Below, one piece after another: positions 9,981-18,779 of a DNA stretch of 64,000 nucleotides. A program made the position numbers and the translations under genes. Origin of the DNA: Planococcus maritimus (lineage in GTDB: Bacteria; Bacillota; Bacilli; Bacillales_A; Planococcaceae); contig NZ_LTZG01000001.1 in assembly GCF_001592825.1 (NCBI RefSeq), positions 1,612,001 to 1,676,000 of the forward strand, written 5' to 3'. Below the pieces are notes generated by a model. It made no database searches. It was given only the letters and a program-made list of their open reading frames with translations, and was not told where the DNA came from. Within the stretch, counting starts at the first letter, position 1, and every line of letters begins with the position of its first letter.

Positions 9981-10886
9981 TTACAAAACCAATAGCAAGA
10001 CAGGAATGGTAATGATGCTCGCCAAGGTGCTGACGAACATCGCACTCGATACCATATCCGGGTTCATATTGAATTTGATGGCGAGCAGCGTCGTCGTGGC
10101 AGCAGCTGGTGTCGCTGCAGAAACTAACAGCACTTTCACTTCCAGTGATCCACTCGGATACAACCAGGCCAACAGCACAAACGCGATGGCTGGGAACGCG
10201 ATTAATTTCAGCACGGCCGCTGTCCCGATGAACTTCAGCACGGTTTTGATCTGAATCGAGGCCAAGGTGATCCCGAGCAGCGTCAACAGCACCGGCACCG
10301 CCGCCTGCCCCAGCAAGTCCGTCGCATTGCCAAGCGCTTCAGGAACCGCAATGCCCGTTATTTTCAGGATCAGCCCGATGGCAATGGCGATAAAGCCGGG
10401 CATGCGGATGATGGTAATGAAAATCGCCGTCTTGGACACATCTGCGTGATTCGATGCGTAATAAATGCCGGCTGAATTCATCAGCAAAGATTGCATAACC
10501 ACATAAATAATCGCAATCGCCATACCTTCATCCCCGAAGGCGAACAACACGATCGGCAAGCCATAGTTTCCTGTGTTTGGAAACGCGCTCGCGAGCATCA
10601 TTGTATTGCGGTACGACAGATCCCATCCGAATACGAAGCCTAGAAATGTGATCAGCCCTGCAAATAAGACAAACAGCAAGACTGCAAACAGCACAATTCT
10701 TCCTAAATCCCCTAAATCCAACGAAGATGTGGTGACAGAATGGAAAAACAGAGCTGGGCTGAACACATAGATGCACAGATCAGACACGGGCTTCTTTTCA
10801 ATATCCATGAATTTGCCGACAAAAAAGCCGATCCCGAGCAAGACAAAAACCGGCAAAATGACATTGATGATTTCACTGACAATCAT
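9981..10886 (-). CDS. AEC-family transporter (auxin efflux carrier / malate permease type)
   Basis: Integral membrane protein of 302 aa with about ten hydrophobic segments, in the two-repeat layout of the AEC family. Conserved features include SPALFFHSV in the first half and FPNTGNYGLP, the family's unwound-helix motif, in the middle. The start is ATG 10886, with GGAGAG 8 nt upstream. It lies 61 bp downstream of the 2-hydroxycarboxylate transporter and on the same strand. Because bacterial AEC members include malate permeases, it may belong to the same organic-acid unit; that is inference. Confidence 0.88.
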   Translation of the reverse strand: MIVSEIINVILPVFVLLGIGFFVGKFMDIEKKPVSDLCIYVFSPALFFHSVTTSSLDLGDLGRIVLFAVLLFVLFAGLITFLGFVFGWDLSYRNTMMLASAFPNTGNYGLPIVLFAFGDEGMAIAIIYVVMQSLLMNSAGIYYASNHADVSKTAIFITIIRMPGFIAIAIGLILKITGIAVPEALGNATDLLGQAAVPVLLTLLGITLASIQIKTVLKFIGTAAVLKLIAFPAIAFVLLAWLYPSGSLEVKVLLVSAATPAAATTTLLAIKFNMNPDMVSSAMFVSTLASIITIPVLLLVL

Positions 10887-10947
10887 GGCGTTCACTCTCC
10901 ATCAGAAAGAGGGAAAGGATTTCTCCCCTCCCCCAAAGTCTACTTTA

Positions 10948-12255
10948 TTAAATGAAAAACGGGATAAAGATACTGGCCAATAACAAGATTAACGCGCCGC
11001 CGAGGCGGGATGAAATCTGCGCAAATGGCATCAATTCCATGCGTCTTGCCGCAGACAATACCGCCACATCACCGGTTCCGCCCATATTCGCCATGCATAA
11101 TCCTGCCGTGATGGCCGCTTCGATCGGGTAAAAGCCCATGAATTTCCCGACAACTCCTGCTCCCACAACAGCCCCGAGGACGACAGCCAAGACAATCAGT
11201 ACATACTCAATGCTCAAGGCATTCAGCACGGCTTCGAGATCGGTATAGGCGACCCCGATGCCCACTAGCAACGCATTGGTCCAATTGCGCGCCACGAACT
11301 CATACCACTGGCTCGCGCCTTCTACGATGATTTCTGGCATGACGTTCGCAACTTTGAGAGCTGCCACTAAAATGATCATGATGGCGTACGGATGAAGCGG
11401 GATGAAATCACCCAATATATTCCCTAAAATATAAAACGATACAGCAGCCAAGACGCCGATGCCCATTTTCGCCAAATCATAGCTCGGTGTTTCTTTTTTC
11501 TCGTAATGGAAATTGCGGATCAGTTGGCCATTCCCTGTCAAGCTCGGATATTTATTGCCGATCAAGTTCAATACGCTCGCCAAAATGATGGCGAAGACGT
11601 TCCCGAGCGCTAAGGCCGGGACGAGTATCGACAAGTAATAACCCGGTTCATTGCCGAGCATTTCCGAATACACTTGCGACATCGGCACAGCACCTGCACC
11701 CATTCCGCCGCCCATGATCGGCATGGCGATGACAAGCACCGCTTCTTGAACACTAAACCCTAATACCATGCCGACTAAGGCAGCCAGACCAACCGCTCCT
11801 GCAACCGCAGCGAGCAATGGCAACGCATAGCGGACGCCTGCTTTTACCAAGATCTTCGATTCCATCCCTAAAATACTGCCTGTAATCAAAGCCGCAATAT
11901 AGAAGTTGAGAAAGTCTCCGTCTTTCATGAATTCCGTAATCCCCGCCGTCGTGCTTTCGGGCATAAGACCACTATAGACCATATAAGCAGACCCGAAAAT
12001 AGCGACAATGGCGCCGCCTCCAAGGAAGGTGCGGACAATCGGCATATGATTGCCGAACCAGCCCAGTAATTCTCCGAGCACCATCGTAATGAGCAATGCG
12101 CCGATCATGCCAGCTGGCAAATTTTCTGTATACATTGCATAAATCGCAATAGCTGCGAAAATCCCAAACCACAGAATCGGCATATTGAAAATCGTGAATT
12201 TGTCTTTCAAATTTCTCGCTGGTAGCTGCGGCGGGATCTTATTTGTTTCCTTCAT
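10948..12255 (-). CDS. 2-hydroxycarboxylate transporter (2HCT/CCS family), malate/citrate:Na+ symporter
   Basis: 435-aa membrane protein of the CitS/CimH/MaeN family, which imports malate or citrate with Na+ or H+. Family hallmarks are two GG-containing re-entrant loops: PIMGGGMGAGAVPMSQVY in the first half and CMANMGGTGDVAVLSA near the C-terminus. Start ATG 12255 has AGGTG at good spacing; the longer frame adds a basic tail with no ribosome-binding site. Upstream is a DcuS/CitA-type two-component system, as for Bacillus MaeN with MalKR, so malate is the best guess. Citrate is not excluded. Confidence 0.93.
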   Translation of the reverse strand: MKETNKIPPQLPARNLKDKFTIFNMPILWFGIFAAIAIYAMYTENLPAGMIGALLITMVLGELLGWFGNHMPIVRTFLGGGAIVAIFGSAYMVYSGLMPESTTAGITEFMKDGDFLNFYIAALITGSILGMESKILVKAGVRYALPLLAAVAGAVGLAALVGMVLGFSVQEAVLVIAMPIMGGGMGAGAVPMSQVYSEMLGNEPGYYLSILVPALALGNVFAIILASVLNLIGNKYPSLTGNGQLIRNFHYEKKETPSYDLAKMGIGVLAAVSFYILGNILGDFIPLHPYAIMIILVAALKVANVMPEIIVEGASQWYEFVARNWTNALLVGIGVAYTDLEAVLNALSIEYVLIVLAVVLGAVVGAGVVGKFMGFYPIEAAITAGLCMANMGGTGDVAVLSAARRMELMPFAQISSRLGGALILLLASIFIPFFI

Positions 12256-12378
12256 CGTTCGACACCTCGTTTTCTTGAACTTGCGCCTCATTAAGGTAAG
12301 CGCTTTCACTGTATTTCATATTTTAGATAACTTTCAGATAACTTATAGCTTATGAAACTATTGATTTTATTGTAATTA

Positions 12379-12405
12379 AAAAAAGCAGCCGCTTTGGCTG
12401 CTTTT
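12379..12405 (-). terminator. Terminator of the two-component operon
   Basis: AAAAAGCAGCC-GCTTT-GGCTGCTTTTT hairpin, with a T run on the minus strand, 47 bp past the response regulator stop. It separates the regulator operon from the 2HCT gene, which needs its own promoter between 12256 and 12378. Confidence 0.9.
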
Positions 12406-12451
12406 TATGAGGTGTTGAGAAATCGTATTTTCCGAAGCTCCATCCTCACTT

Positions 12452-13168
12452 TCAAAGATAAGGATCGAGACGATGGGCGTTTTCTGGGACTAAACGGTAT
12501 TGATAGATGGGCCGGCCGACGCCGTAGGTCAAGTCTTCCTGCAAATAGCCGATGGCGCTGAGGAATTTCAGGTATTTCCGGACGGAGACCCTGGAAATTT
12601 GGGCCGACTGCGCCAGTTCATCTGTTGAAAACACCGCGGCATCTTTCGCCAGGATCACTTGCTGAATCGTCTGCAAGGTCGCTTTGGTCAACCCTTTTGG
12701 TAATGATTGCACCGACGTTGACGGAGAAACAGATGGCTGTTTTCTGCCGAGCAGGCTGTCGATTTCCTGTTGGCTAATTTGTTTAGCATCGTGCAGTTTA
12801 TGGAAATTGCTTTGATATTGCAGGAGTGCTTCCTGGAAACGGCTGAACTCGAAGGGCTTAATCAAATAATCGGAAGCCCCGAGCCTTAAGGCGTGCTGGA
12901 TTTGCTGGATTTCAGAGGCCGCCGTGATCAAGATGACGTCGAGGTCCTGCTGTTGTTCGCGGAGCATTTGCAAAAATTCGATGCCGGTCAGCCCGGGCAT
13001 ATGGATGTCGAGCAACACCAAATCAATGTCTGATTCAGCCAGGATCGCGATGGCATGCTGGGCGTTTTCGGCAGCACCGATCACCTCGAAACCTTCCATC
13101 CGCCCGACGAATTGCCGGTTCAAGGCAGCAACCATCGGGTCATCTTCTACTATCATTACTTTAATCAT
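12452..13168 (-). CDS. Response regulator, CitB/DcuR (MalR) type
   Basis: 238 aa. N-terminal receiver domain with phospho-acceptor Asp54 (LVLLDIHMPG), acidic pocket EDD at 8-10 and Lys in YLIKPFE. The C-terminal helix-turn-helix region (STDELAQSAQISRVSVRKYLKFLSA region) matches DcuR-type activators. ATG 13168 lies inside the kinase stop context (GATGATTAA), an 8-bp overlap, with GGGGTG upstream; the longer frame is not needed. Expected to activate the adjacent 2HCT carrier. Confidence 0.93.
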   Translation of the reverse strand: MIKVMIVEDDPMVAALNRQFVGRMEGFEVIGAAENAQHAIAILAESDIDLVLLDIHMPGLTGIEFLQMLREQQQDLDVILITAASEIQQIQHALRLGASDYLIKPFEFSRFQEALLQYQSNFHKLHDAKQISQQEIDSLLGRKQPSVSPSTSVQSLPKGLTKATLQTIQQVILAKDAAVFSTDELAQSAQISRVSVRKYLKFLSAIGYLQEDLTYGVGRPIYQYRLVPENAHRLDPYL

Positions 13169-14774
13169 CGGTTTCACCCCTTGCTTCATACGGTAACACC
13201 AACTCAAACGTCGTGCCTTCGTTTTCCTCGGAAGCCACTTCAATTGAGCCTTCGAGTTTATCTACGCTATTTTTCACTAAATGCAACCCAAATCCACGGT
13301 GGTAGCCCTCTTTGCTAGAGACGCCCTTTTCGAACATCGTTTCCTGCAATTCCGTGTCGATGCCGGTTCCTGTATCGCTGATCGTGATCGTCAGTAATTC
13401 ATCGATATAGGAAAAAGTGGCGTGCACCTGTTTATGTTCAGTCGCTTGGACATTGTCGATTGCGTTGTCGATCACATTGCCGATAATCGTAATTAGCTCG
13501 TGTGTGACCGAGGGATCGTCTGGTTTTGGGATATCGGTCTCGCAGCTGATTGAAAGATTAACTTGCGCTTCTCTCGCGAAACTGATTTTCCCGAGAGTAA
13601 AGCCTGCCAGCACCGGATCTTTGATGGAGCGCGTCACATTTCCGACTTCCACAGCCTGATGTTGGACCAATTTCACGATAAATTGCGACACTTGCTCGTA
13701 TTGTTCCATTTTGATTAAGCCAAGCAAGACATGCAGTTGATTCATAAATTCGTGCGATTGCGCCCGCAAAGTTTCTGCATACATCTCAACACCGGTCAGC
13801 TGTTCGGCAAGCACATCGATTTCCGTCTTGTCCCGGAAAGTGATCATCGCTCCGATTACTCGGCCATCCACCAATAACGGCACTTGATTCGACAGGATGG
13901 CCAAGCCATTGAGCTCTTGTTCCTCATCCAACACAGTGCGTTTTTCAAGTAATACACGGTCTGCCATAAGGCCTGGCAGAAATTCATGGATGTCCTTGCC
14001 GATCGGCTCACGGTCCTTAAACCCCGCTTTTTCGAACAGCTCTCGTGCAGATCGGTTGGAAAGCATGATGTGCGAAGCTTGGTCGATCGCGATGACGCCT
14101 TCGTAAACGGATTGAAGCATCTGGTTGCGTTCTTCATGGATGCGTGCGATTGCAGAAGGTTCCAGCCCGAACAAACTCTTTTTTATATAACGCGCCAAAA
14201 ACAAGGCGCCGATAATGCCGAATAACAAACCGCTTAAGGAGCCGATCCACAGCGTCTGCCGGTTTTGCCCAACCGCTGCTTCTACTTCCTCTAAGGAAAT
14301 ACCGACCGCAACCGCGCCGACTTGATTGTCGTTTTCATCAAACACCGGTGTGAATGCACGGACCGATTGACCAAGCGTCCCTTCTGCCCGCGAGGTGTAT
14401 TCCTCGCCTGCTAGCACGCGAAGTTCATCGCCCCCGGCGAATGCTCTGCCGATATTGTCTGGATTCGGATGCGATTTGCGGATGCCTTCCATATCCATAA
14501 CTACGACAAATAACACATCGGCAGCCTGTTGCACAGCCAGCGCGTAATCCTGGATATTCGCTTCCGCCGCTTCCCTCTTGAGGCCTTCATGAATGACTTC
14601 CGACTCTGCCGCTGTCCGGGAAATGCTGACGGCTTTGTCTTCGAGCTGCTGTTCGATCCGTTCGCCCGATGTATCGGCCACTAGCAAATTTGTAATCGCC
14701 AGCGACACCAGTACCACCAATAAAACAAATAGAAGAACAATGGTATTCAATTTGAATCGCGATAAAAATGCCAT
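13161..14774 (-). CDS. Sensor histidine kinase, CitA/DcuS (MalK) type
   Basis: Membrane sensor: helix at about residues 8-31, extracytoplasmic PAS-like (sCache) domain, second helix about 170-192, cytoplasmic PAS, a Spo0B-like phosphorylation helix QSHEFMNQLHVLLGLI, and a GHKL ATPase with NAIDN and DTGTGI. This order is that of CitA/DcuS/MalK kinases for C4-dicarboxylates or citrate. I prefer the second ATG (14774, GAGGTG 4 nt upstream) over 14786, which lacks a site. It forms an operon with the overlapping regulator gene. Confidence 0.92.
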   Translation of the reverse strand: MAFLSRFKLNTIVLLFVLLVVLVSLAITNLLVADTSGERIEQQLEDKAVSISRTAAESEVIHEGLKREAAEANIQDYALAVQQAADVLFVVVMDMEGIRKSHPNPDNIGRAFAGGDELRVLAGEEYTSRAEGTLGQSVRAFTPVFDENDNQVGAVAVGISLEEVEAAVGQNRQTLWIGSLSGLLFGIIGALFLARYIKKSLFGLEPSAIARIHEERNQMLQSVYEGVIAIDQASHIMLSNRSARELFEKAGFKDREPIGKDIHEFLPGLMADRVLLEKRTVLDEEQELNGLAILSNQVPLLVDGRVIGAMITFRDKTEIDVLAEQLTGVEMYAETLRAQSHEFMNQLHVLLGLIKMEQYEQVSQFIVKLVQHQAVEVGNVTRSIKDPVLAGFTLGKISFAREAQVNLSISCETDIPKPDDPSVTHELITIIGNVIDNAIDNVQATEHKQVHATFSYIDELLTITISDTGTGIDTELQETMFEKGVSSKEGYHRGFGLHLVKNSVDKLEGSIEVASEENEGTTFELVLPYEARGETDD

Positions 14775-14873
14775 GATGCACCTCATTCTTTACTGCCGAA
14801 AAGTTCTGGTAAACAGATGTTTCTACTATAAGCCAAATCCATCGTAAAGAAAATCACGAGGATGAACTAAAAA

Positions 14874-14901
14874 AGCAGCCGCAAATGTATGCAGCTGCTT
14901 A
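14874..14901 (-). terminator. Terminator of the NAD(P)-binding protein gene
   Basis: On the minus strand AAGCAGC pairs with GCTGCTT around a loop and is followed by TTTTT. Confidence 0.8.
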
Positions 14902-14914
14902 GCTTGCTGGTGAT

Positions 14915-15532
14915 TCACGTCGCAATCCCAACAGACTTCTTGTCATAAGCTGAATCTTTCAGCGCCTTCAAGATAAAATGCGCCACGTCCGCGCGTGGAA
15001 TGGTTCTTGATTTCCCTGGCACACCTGTCTCTGCTTCCCGGTACTTTCCGCTAAAGGAATCATTGGTCAAGCCCATCGGCCGGACGATTGTGTAATTCAG
15101 CCCCGCTTCTTCAATCGCATCAACAGCAGCGCGGTGATCGATCAGCACTTGCTTTAATACACCCATCATCACTTTCCCGCCAATGCCTGGGAGTTCATCG
15201 TTAATACCCGCAGAGGCCGTATAGACGATACGCTTGACGCCATGCTGTTGCATGCCGGCCACCATGTTTTTCGCCATCGTTCGCAGATCGTCTGATTTTT
15301 TCATGCCTTGATTCGAACCTAAGCAAGACACCACTGCGTCATGTCCAGCAATCGCTGCGGCGACTTGTTCCACGTGGAACGCATCTCCTTGGACGACCGT
15401 TAAGTTGTCCCCCGTCACTTTTAATTTATCAGGAGTTCTCACAAACGCTGTCACATCAAAGCCTTGCTCCATAGCTTGTTGGACGGCCAACCGGCCTACA
15501 CCGCCCGTTGCCCCGAATACGATGATTTTCAT
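14915..15532 (-). CDS. NAD(P)-binding NmrA/atypical SDR protein
   Basis: 205-aa Rossmann protein. N-terminal MKIIVFGATGGVGR carries the GxxGxxG dinucleotide-binding motif; VVSCLGSNQG and IVYTASAGIND follow, and IVRPMGLTN matches the atypical SDR / NAD(H)-binding clan. The classic YxxxK pair is not obvious. Likely a quinone- or flavin-reductase-like, or a regulatory redox-sensing, protein; the substrate is unknown. A parS-like site lies inside the coding region. Confidence 0.87.
   Translation of the reverse strand: MKIIVFGATGGVGRLAVQQAMEQGFDVTAFVRTPDKLKVTGDNLTVVQGDAFHVEQVAAAIAGHDAVVSCLGSNQGMKKSDDLRTMAKNMVAGMQQHGVKRIVYTASAGINDELPGIGGKVMMGVLKQVLIDHRAAVDAIEEAGLNYTIVRPMGLTNDSFSGKYREAETGVPGKSRTIPRADVAHFILKALKDSAYDKKSVGIAT
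15366..15381. promoter_or_regulatory. parS-like ParB-binding site
   Basis: TGTTCCACGTGGAACG matches the 16-bp parS consensus at all but the last base and contains a perfect 14-bp palindrome. It lies inside the NmrA-like gene, about 45 kb left of dnaA. Confidence 0.75.
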
Positions 15533-15588
15533 CAGGCTTCACCTTGCTTTCTTAGGGTTTTATTCAAGTTATAACTGCTCGGAAAGAG

Positions 15589-16554
15589 TCAAAGCGCTTC
15601 GACACGGTCCGAAATCACCTTGACCGCCTTCAAAATTTCCGCGACGAACACTTCTCTGTCCACGCTATGCAGCACGTGGACGTTTGGCTCTTTTCCTGTC
15701 CGATTCGTATAATCCACCACCGTCGCACCCGCTGTCACACCTTCGAGCGAGGTTTCCACAAAGCAGTCCTGTCCTTCAAACAATTCCGGTTTCAATAAAC
15801 ACATGACCGCACAGACATCGTGGAAATGCAGCACCTGGTCGTAATTCTCCTCATGAAAAGGCGTTCTTTTGATAACATCCAAATAATACGTGATAAGGCC
15901 ATACGCCTTCTCGGCAAATTCTGTGCCGATCTCCAACATGCCTTGCGCTTCTTTTAAGGTTACGAACGCTTTATGTGTCACATCCAAGCCGCTCATGACG
16001 ACCGGCACGCCCGAGCGAAAGACGATTTCCACCGCGTGCGGGTCGACATACGCATTAAATTCAGCGGACGGTGACATATTGCCGCCCACTGCCGCTCCGC
16101 CCATCCACGAAATGCGCTCGATTTTCGGCTTGACTTCCGGATGCGCCAAGAGCAAGGCCGCCACATTCGTCAACGGGCCGGTGGCGACTAAAGTCACTTT
16201 CTCTTCACTCGAAAGTAGAGTTTCCCGCATCGCGGCAACCGCCGGACGAGCACTTACTGGCAAAGTCGGTGGTGGAAATTCAATGTTTCCGAAACCACTT
16301 TCCCCGTGAATCTCTTCTGCCATCTCGAGTTCGCGGAACACCGGCTGCTCTAAACCGCGCGCCACTTCCACAATCGCACCGATGTAACTCAAGAACGTGC
16401 GTGCATTGTAATTCGTCTTGTCCTGTGAAATATTCCCCGAACACGTTGTCACTAAGCGCACATCCAATTTGTCCTCATGCGCAAACGCCAAGGTCAGCAT
16501 CATCGCATCGTCAATCCCCGGGTCTGTATCGATTATGATCGGCAATCTGGCCAT
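15589..16554 (-). CDS. Nucleoside hydrolase (inosine-uridine preferring family)
   Basis: Splits the N-glycosidic bond of nucleosides for salvage. The N-terminal DTDPGIDD (residues 9-16) is the Ca2+-binding signature. GPLTNVA, WMGGA and NAYVDPHA supply further active-site residues, and HDVCA near the C-terminus holds the late His-Asp pair. At 321 aa it is of normal length. It is cytoplasmic and probably transcribed alone. Base specificity cannot be assigned. Confidence 0.93.
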   Translation of the reverse strand: MARLPIIIDTDPGIDDAMMLTLAFAHEDKLDVRLVTTCSGNISQDKTNYNARTFLSYIGAIVEVARGLEQPVFRELEMAEEIHGESGFGNIEFPPPTLPVSARPAVAAMRETLLSSEEKVTLVATGPLTNVAALLLAHPEVKPKIERISWMGGAAVGGNMSPSAEFNAYVDPHAVEIVFRSGVPVVMSGLDVTHKAFVTLKEAQGMLEIGTEFAEKAYGLITYYLDVIKRTPFHEENYDQVLHFHDVCAVMCLLKPELFEGQDCFVETSLEGVTAGATVVDYTNRTGKEPNVHVLHSVDREVFVAEILKAVKVISDRVEAL

Positions 16555-16636
16555 CCCTCAAAACCACCTTTTCTTCTCTAATAATGTTCAGTTTACGCTA
16601 GTCGGTGCGCGGAGTGAACTATTAGCCCCGGATCCC

Positions 16637-16671
16637 AAAAGCCACCACAGTCAGGGACGGTGATGGCTTTG
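16637..16671 (-). terminator. Terminator downstream of the DUF4230 gene
   Basis: On the minus strand AAAGCCATCACCGTC pairs imperfectly with GACTGTGGTGGCTTT. The T run is short. Confidence 0.6.
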
Positions 16672-16681
16672 CTGGTATGTA

Positions 16682-17278
16682 TTAATAAAATTCGATAGAG
16701 ACCTCCGTGTAACCTTGCATATTCAGGAACGCCGTCAGCAACTCTTCCGTTCTTTTATCCGCTTCTTCCAAAAAACCTTGCTCAATTTTTTCTTCCTCAA
16801 GCTGTTTTTTGTTTTCATTTACTTCGTCGAACACTTTTTGAGTTGGATAGTCTGAGAAGATATTGCCTTTAACATCTGTTACTGCTGTTTTCTCTGTTTC
16901 TACCACATTATCGAGTATCTTAGCTTTTGGAACTCTAAGGGATATTTTTTCGGATCCATCATCATCCGTTACTTCCAGTCCTGAAAAGTTAGATCCTGCC
17001 TTTAAGTACCCGGAATACTCGATTAGCTTGATCGCCTCCACAAAATTTATATCTGTAAATGGAATATTTTTATTTTCACCTGTCCGGCTTACGAATGCGT
17101 ATTTGTACTCGTACTTTAATGTCGTCCATTCCGACAATTCTACAATTCGCTCCTGGATCAAACCCGTTTCGGAACTATTGTTGGTGGTAACCTTGAAGAG
17201 ATCCATTTGAGCAAATGCAAATAAAGCTCCCGCTATTAAAATCAAGGCCACCAATACGCCCGCTGCAAACTTTTTCAT
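16682..17278 (-). CDS. DUF4230 domain-containing membrane-anchored protein
   Basis: 198 aa with an N-terminal signal anchor (MKKFAAGVLVALILIAGALF), then a domain resembling DUF4230: ERIVELSEWTTLKYEYKYAF, a beta-rich middle with LRVPKAKILDN, and a helical C-terminus FLEEADKRTEELL. Most of the protein would lie outside the membrane. The function of the family is unknown. The gene is 66 bp downstream of an acetyltransferase gene on the same strand and ends at a hairpin. Confidence 0.7.
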   Translation of the reverse strand: MKKFAAGVLVALILIAGALFAFAQMDLFKVTTNNSSETGLIQERIVELSEWTTLKYEYKYAFVSRTGENKNIPFTDINFVEAIKLIEYSGYLKAGSNFSGLEVTDDDGSEKISLRVPKAKILDNVVETEKTAVTDVKGNIFSDYPTQKVFDEVNENKKQLEEEKIEQGFLEEADKRTEELLTAFLNMQGYTEVSIEFY

Positions 17279-17344
17279 CGTTTCATTCCTCCGTTATGTC
17301 TCTACTTAACTGCTTTCCTATTGATAGCCCGTTGTAAAAATTGT

Positions 17345-17833
17345 TTACACGTATTGAAAAATGAGTTCGCCTTCTTCTGTTCCCGCCGGCGCAAACGCCA
17401 ATTTTTCGAGCAACTGAATGGAAGCCAGGTTTTGCGGAGAAGTTCCCGCTAAAATTTTGAGCCCCGGATACGACTGCTGGATCCACTGAATCATTGCCTG
17501 GACCGTTTCAAACGCATAGCCTTGTCGTTTAACAGCTGGATGGATGGTATAGCCGATCCAACAGGCATCCGCTTCCTTTTTAATAAACACATCCCCAAGT
17601 AAGCAGTCGTCGGCTTTATGGATAATGGCTAATTGGGCACCCTTTTCCACCGAGGGTTCTCTCACTAACACTTCCTTATATTCTTCTCGAGTCAACCCTT
17701 TAAAATATTGAAATTCCATCCATTCGGGATCATTGCGGTATGTAATAAAAGCATCCAAATCGCTTTCAAGAAAAGGCCTGATGTAACACCTATCCGACTC
17801 AAATACAGCTTGCCTTTGATTGTCTTTCTCCAT
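17345..17833 (-). CDS. GNAT N-acetyltransferase, RimJ/RimL type
   Basis: 162 aa. Acetyl-CoA-dependent transferase with the N-terminal strand CYIRPFLESDLDAFITYRND and the acetyl-CoA pyrophosphate loop in HPAVKRQGYAFE. ASIQLLEKLAF gives the C-terminal motif B helix. The ATG is preceded by a workable AGGA region. It is 32 bp downstream of another GNAT gene, so the two are probably co-transcribed. The acceptor molecule is unknown. Confidence 0.9.
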   Translation of the reverse strand: MEKDNQRQAVFESDRCYIRPFLESDLDAFITYRNDPEWMEFQYFKGLTREEYKEVLVREPSVEKGAQLAIIHKADDCLLGDVFIKKEADACWIGYTIHPAVKRQGYAFETVQAMIQWIQQSYPGLKILAGTSPQNLASIQLLEKLAFAPAGTEEGELIFQYV

Positions 17834-17865
17834 CTTTTGCGTTCCTCCTCGTGGGCTTCCACCGC

Positions 17866-18657
17866 TTATGAGCGCGCTTGTATCTCTTTGATGCTTTTGC
17901 CATCCAAGAACGCATGGCCCGTCTGCATATTCAAGACGGTCTCGAATCCAGAGCGGGCATACACTTTTTCGACCCGTTCGTTAATGGGATGCACCCACAA
18001 TTTTTCCAGCTCCATCACTTGTGCTTCCTGTTGTATGTATTCGAGCAACGCGCCAATTAACCCTTTTCCCCTGTACGCTCTAATGGTCGCGACACTTTCA
18101 ACTCTCCCCTGGCTGCCGTGGACAAACAAGCAGGCAGAAGAACACGGGACGCCGTCGTATTTCAAGACGTAATGGCGGTAGCGCGGATCGTTGAATTCCG
18201 TCTCAAACGCTTTTTCGCGCACCGCTTTCCCGCCAAACTCTTCAATTTGGCATTCCACCGCCAACGCTTCGTCGTAATTTCGTTCGGTCACTTTTTCAAT
18301 GGCAATGTGTTCATTGAACGGAACCGGCGTCAGTTGCTGGTTCCACAACTGAATCGGCTGTGAAAACTGTTCGATCTGAAACCCGCTTTCTTTCAATGTC
18401 CCGATAAAGGAGGTCAAAGACTCGATATTTCCCAAATAAAACCGGGGTGTGATTCTTGACGCCCGGTAAAACGAAACGACTTCGCTAATGATTTTGTCAG
18501 GCTCCCCCGGTGGCTGGTTCACATAAGCGTGGTTGGCATCATAATAGTCCGGCTGCTCGGGGTTGCTGAACAACGCGCCCCAAGGCCGGTCGTGCTTTTT
18601 GGAAAAAGACTGCAATAACGCAAAGTCCAGCTCCTCTATCTGCTTTTCTAATTCCAT
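17866..18657 (-). CDS. GNAT family N-acetyltransferase
   Basis: 263 aa. The C-terminal half is the GNAT domain: SVATIRAYRGKGLIGALLEYI is the acetyl-CoA-binding motif and WVHPINERVEKVYARSGFE the following helix. The N-terminal half looks like a degenerate second GNAT-like or substrate-binding domain (ITPRFYLGNIESLTSFIGTLKE region). First gene of a likely operon with the next GNAT gene. Function is unknown beyond acyl transfer. Confidence 0.88.
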   Translation of the reverse strand: MELEKQIEELDFALLQSFSKKHDRPWGALFSNPEQPDYYDANHAYVNQPPGEPDKIISEVVSFYRASRITPRFYLGNIESLTSFIGTLKESGFQIEQFSQPIQLWNQQLTPVPFNEHIAIEKVTERNYDEALAVECQIEEFGGKAVREKAFETEFNDPRYRHYVLKYDGVPCSSACLFVHGSQGRVESVATIRAYRGKGLIGALLEYIQQEAQVMELEKLWVHPINERVEKVYARSGFETVLNMQTGHAFLDGKSIKEIQARS

Positions 18658-18779
18658 GCCTTCTCCCCCTTTTTCGTTTTTTTTTACCGTCTAAGTGACC
18701 AGTACCTAAATTTCCTCTAGCGAAGCGATTGCTATATACTGATTATACAGAATTTACTATGATATTTGGAGGAGATCAG

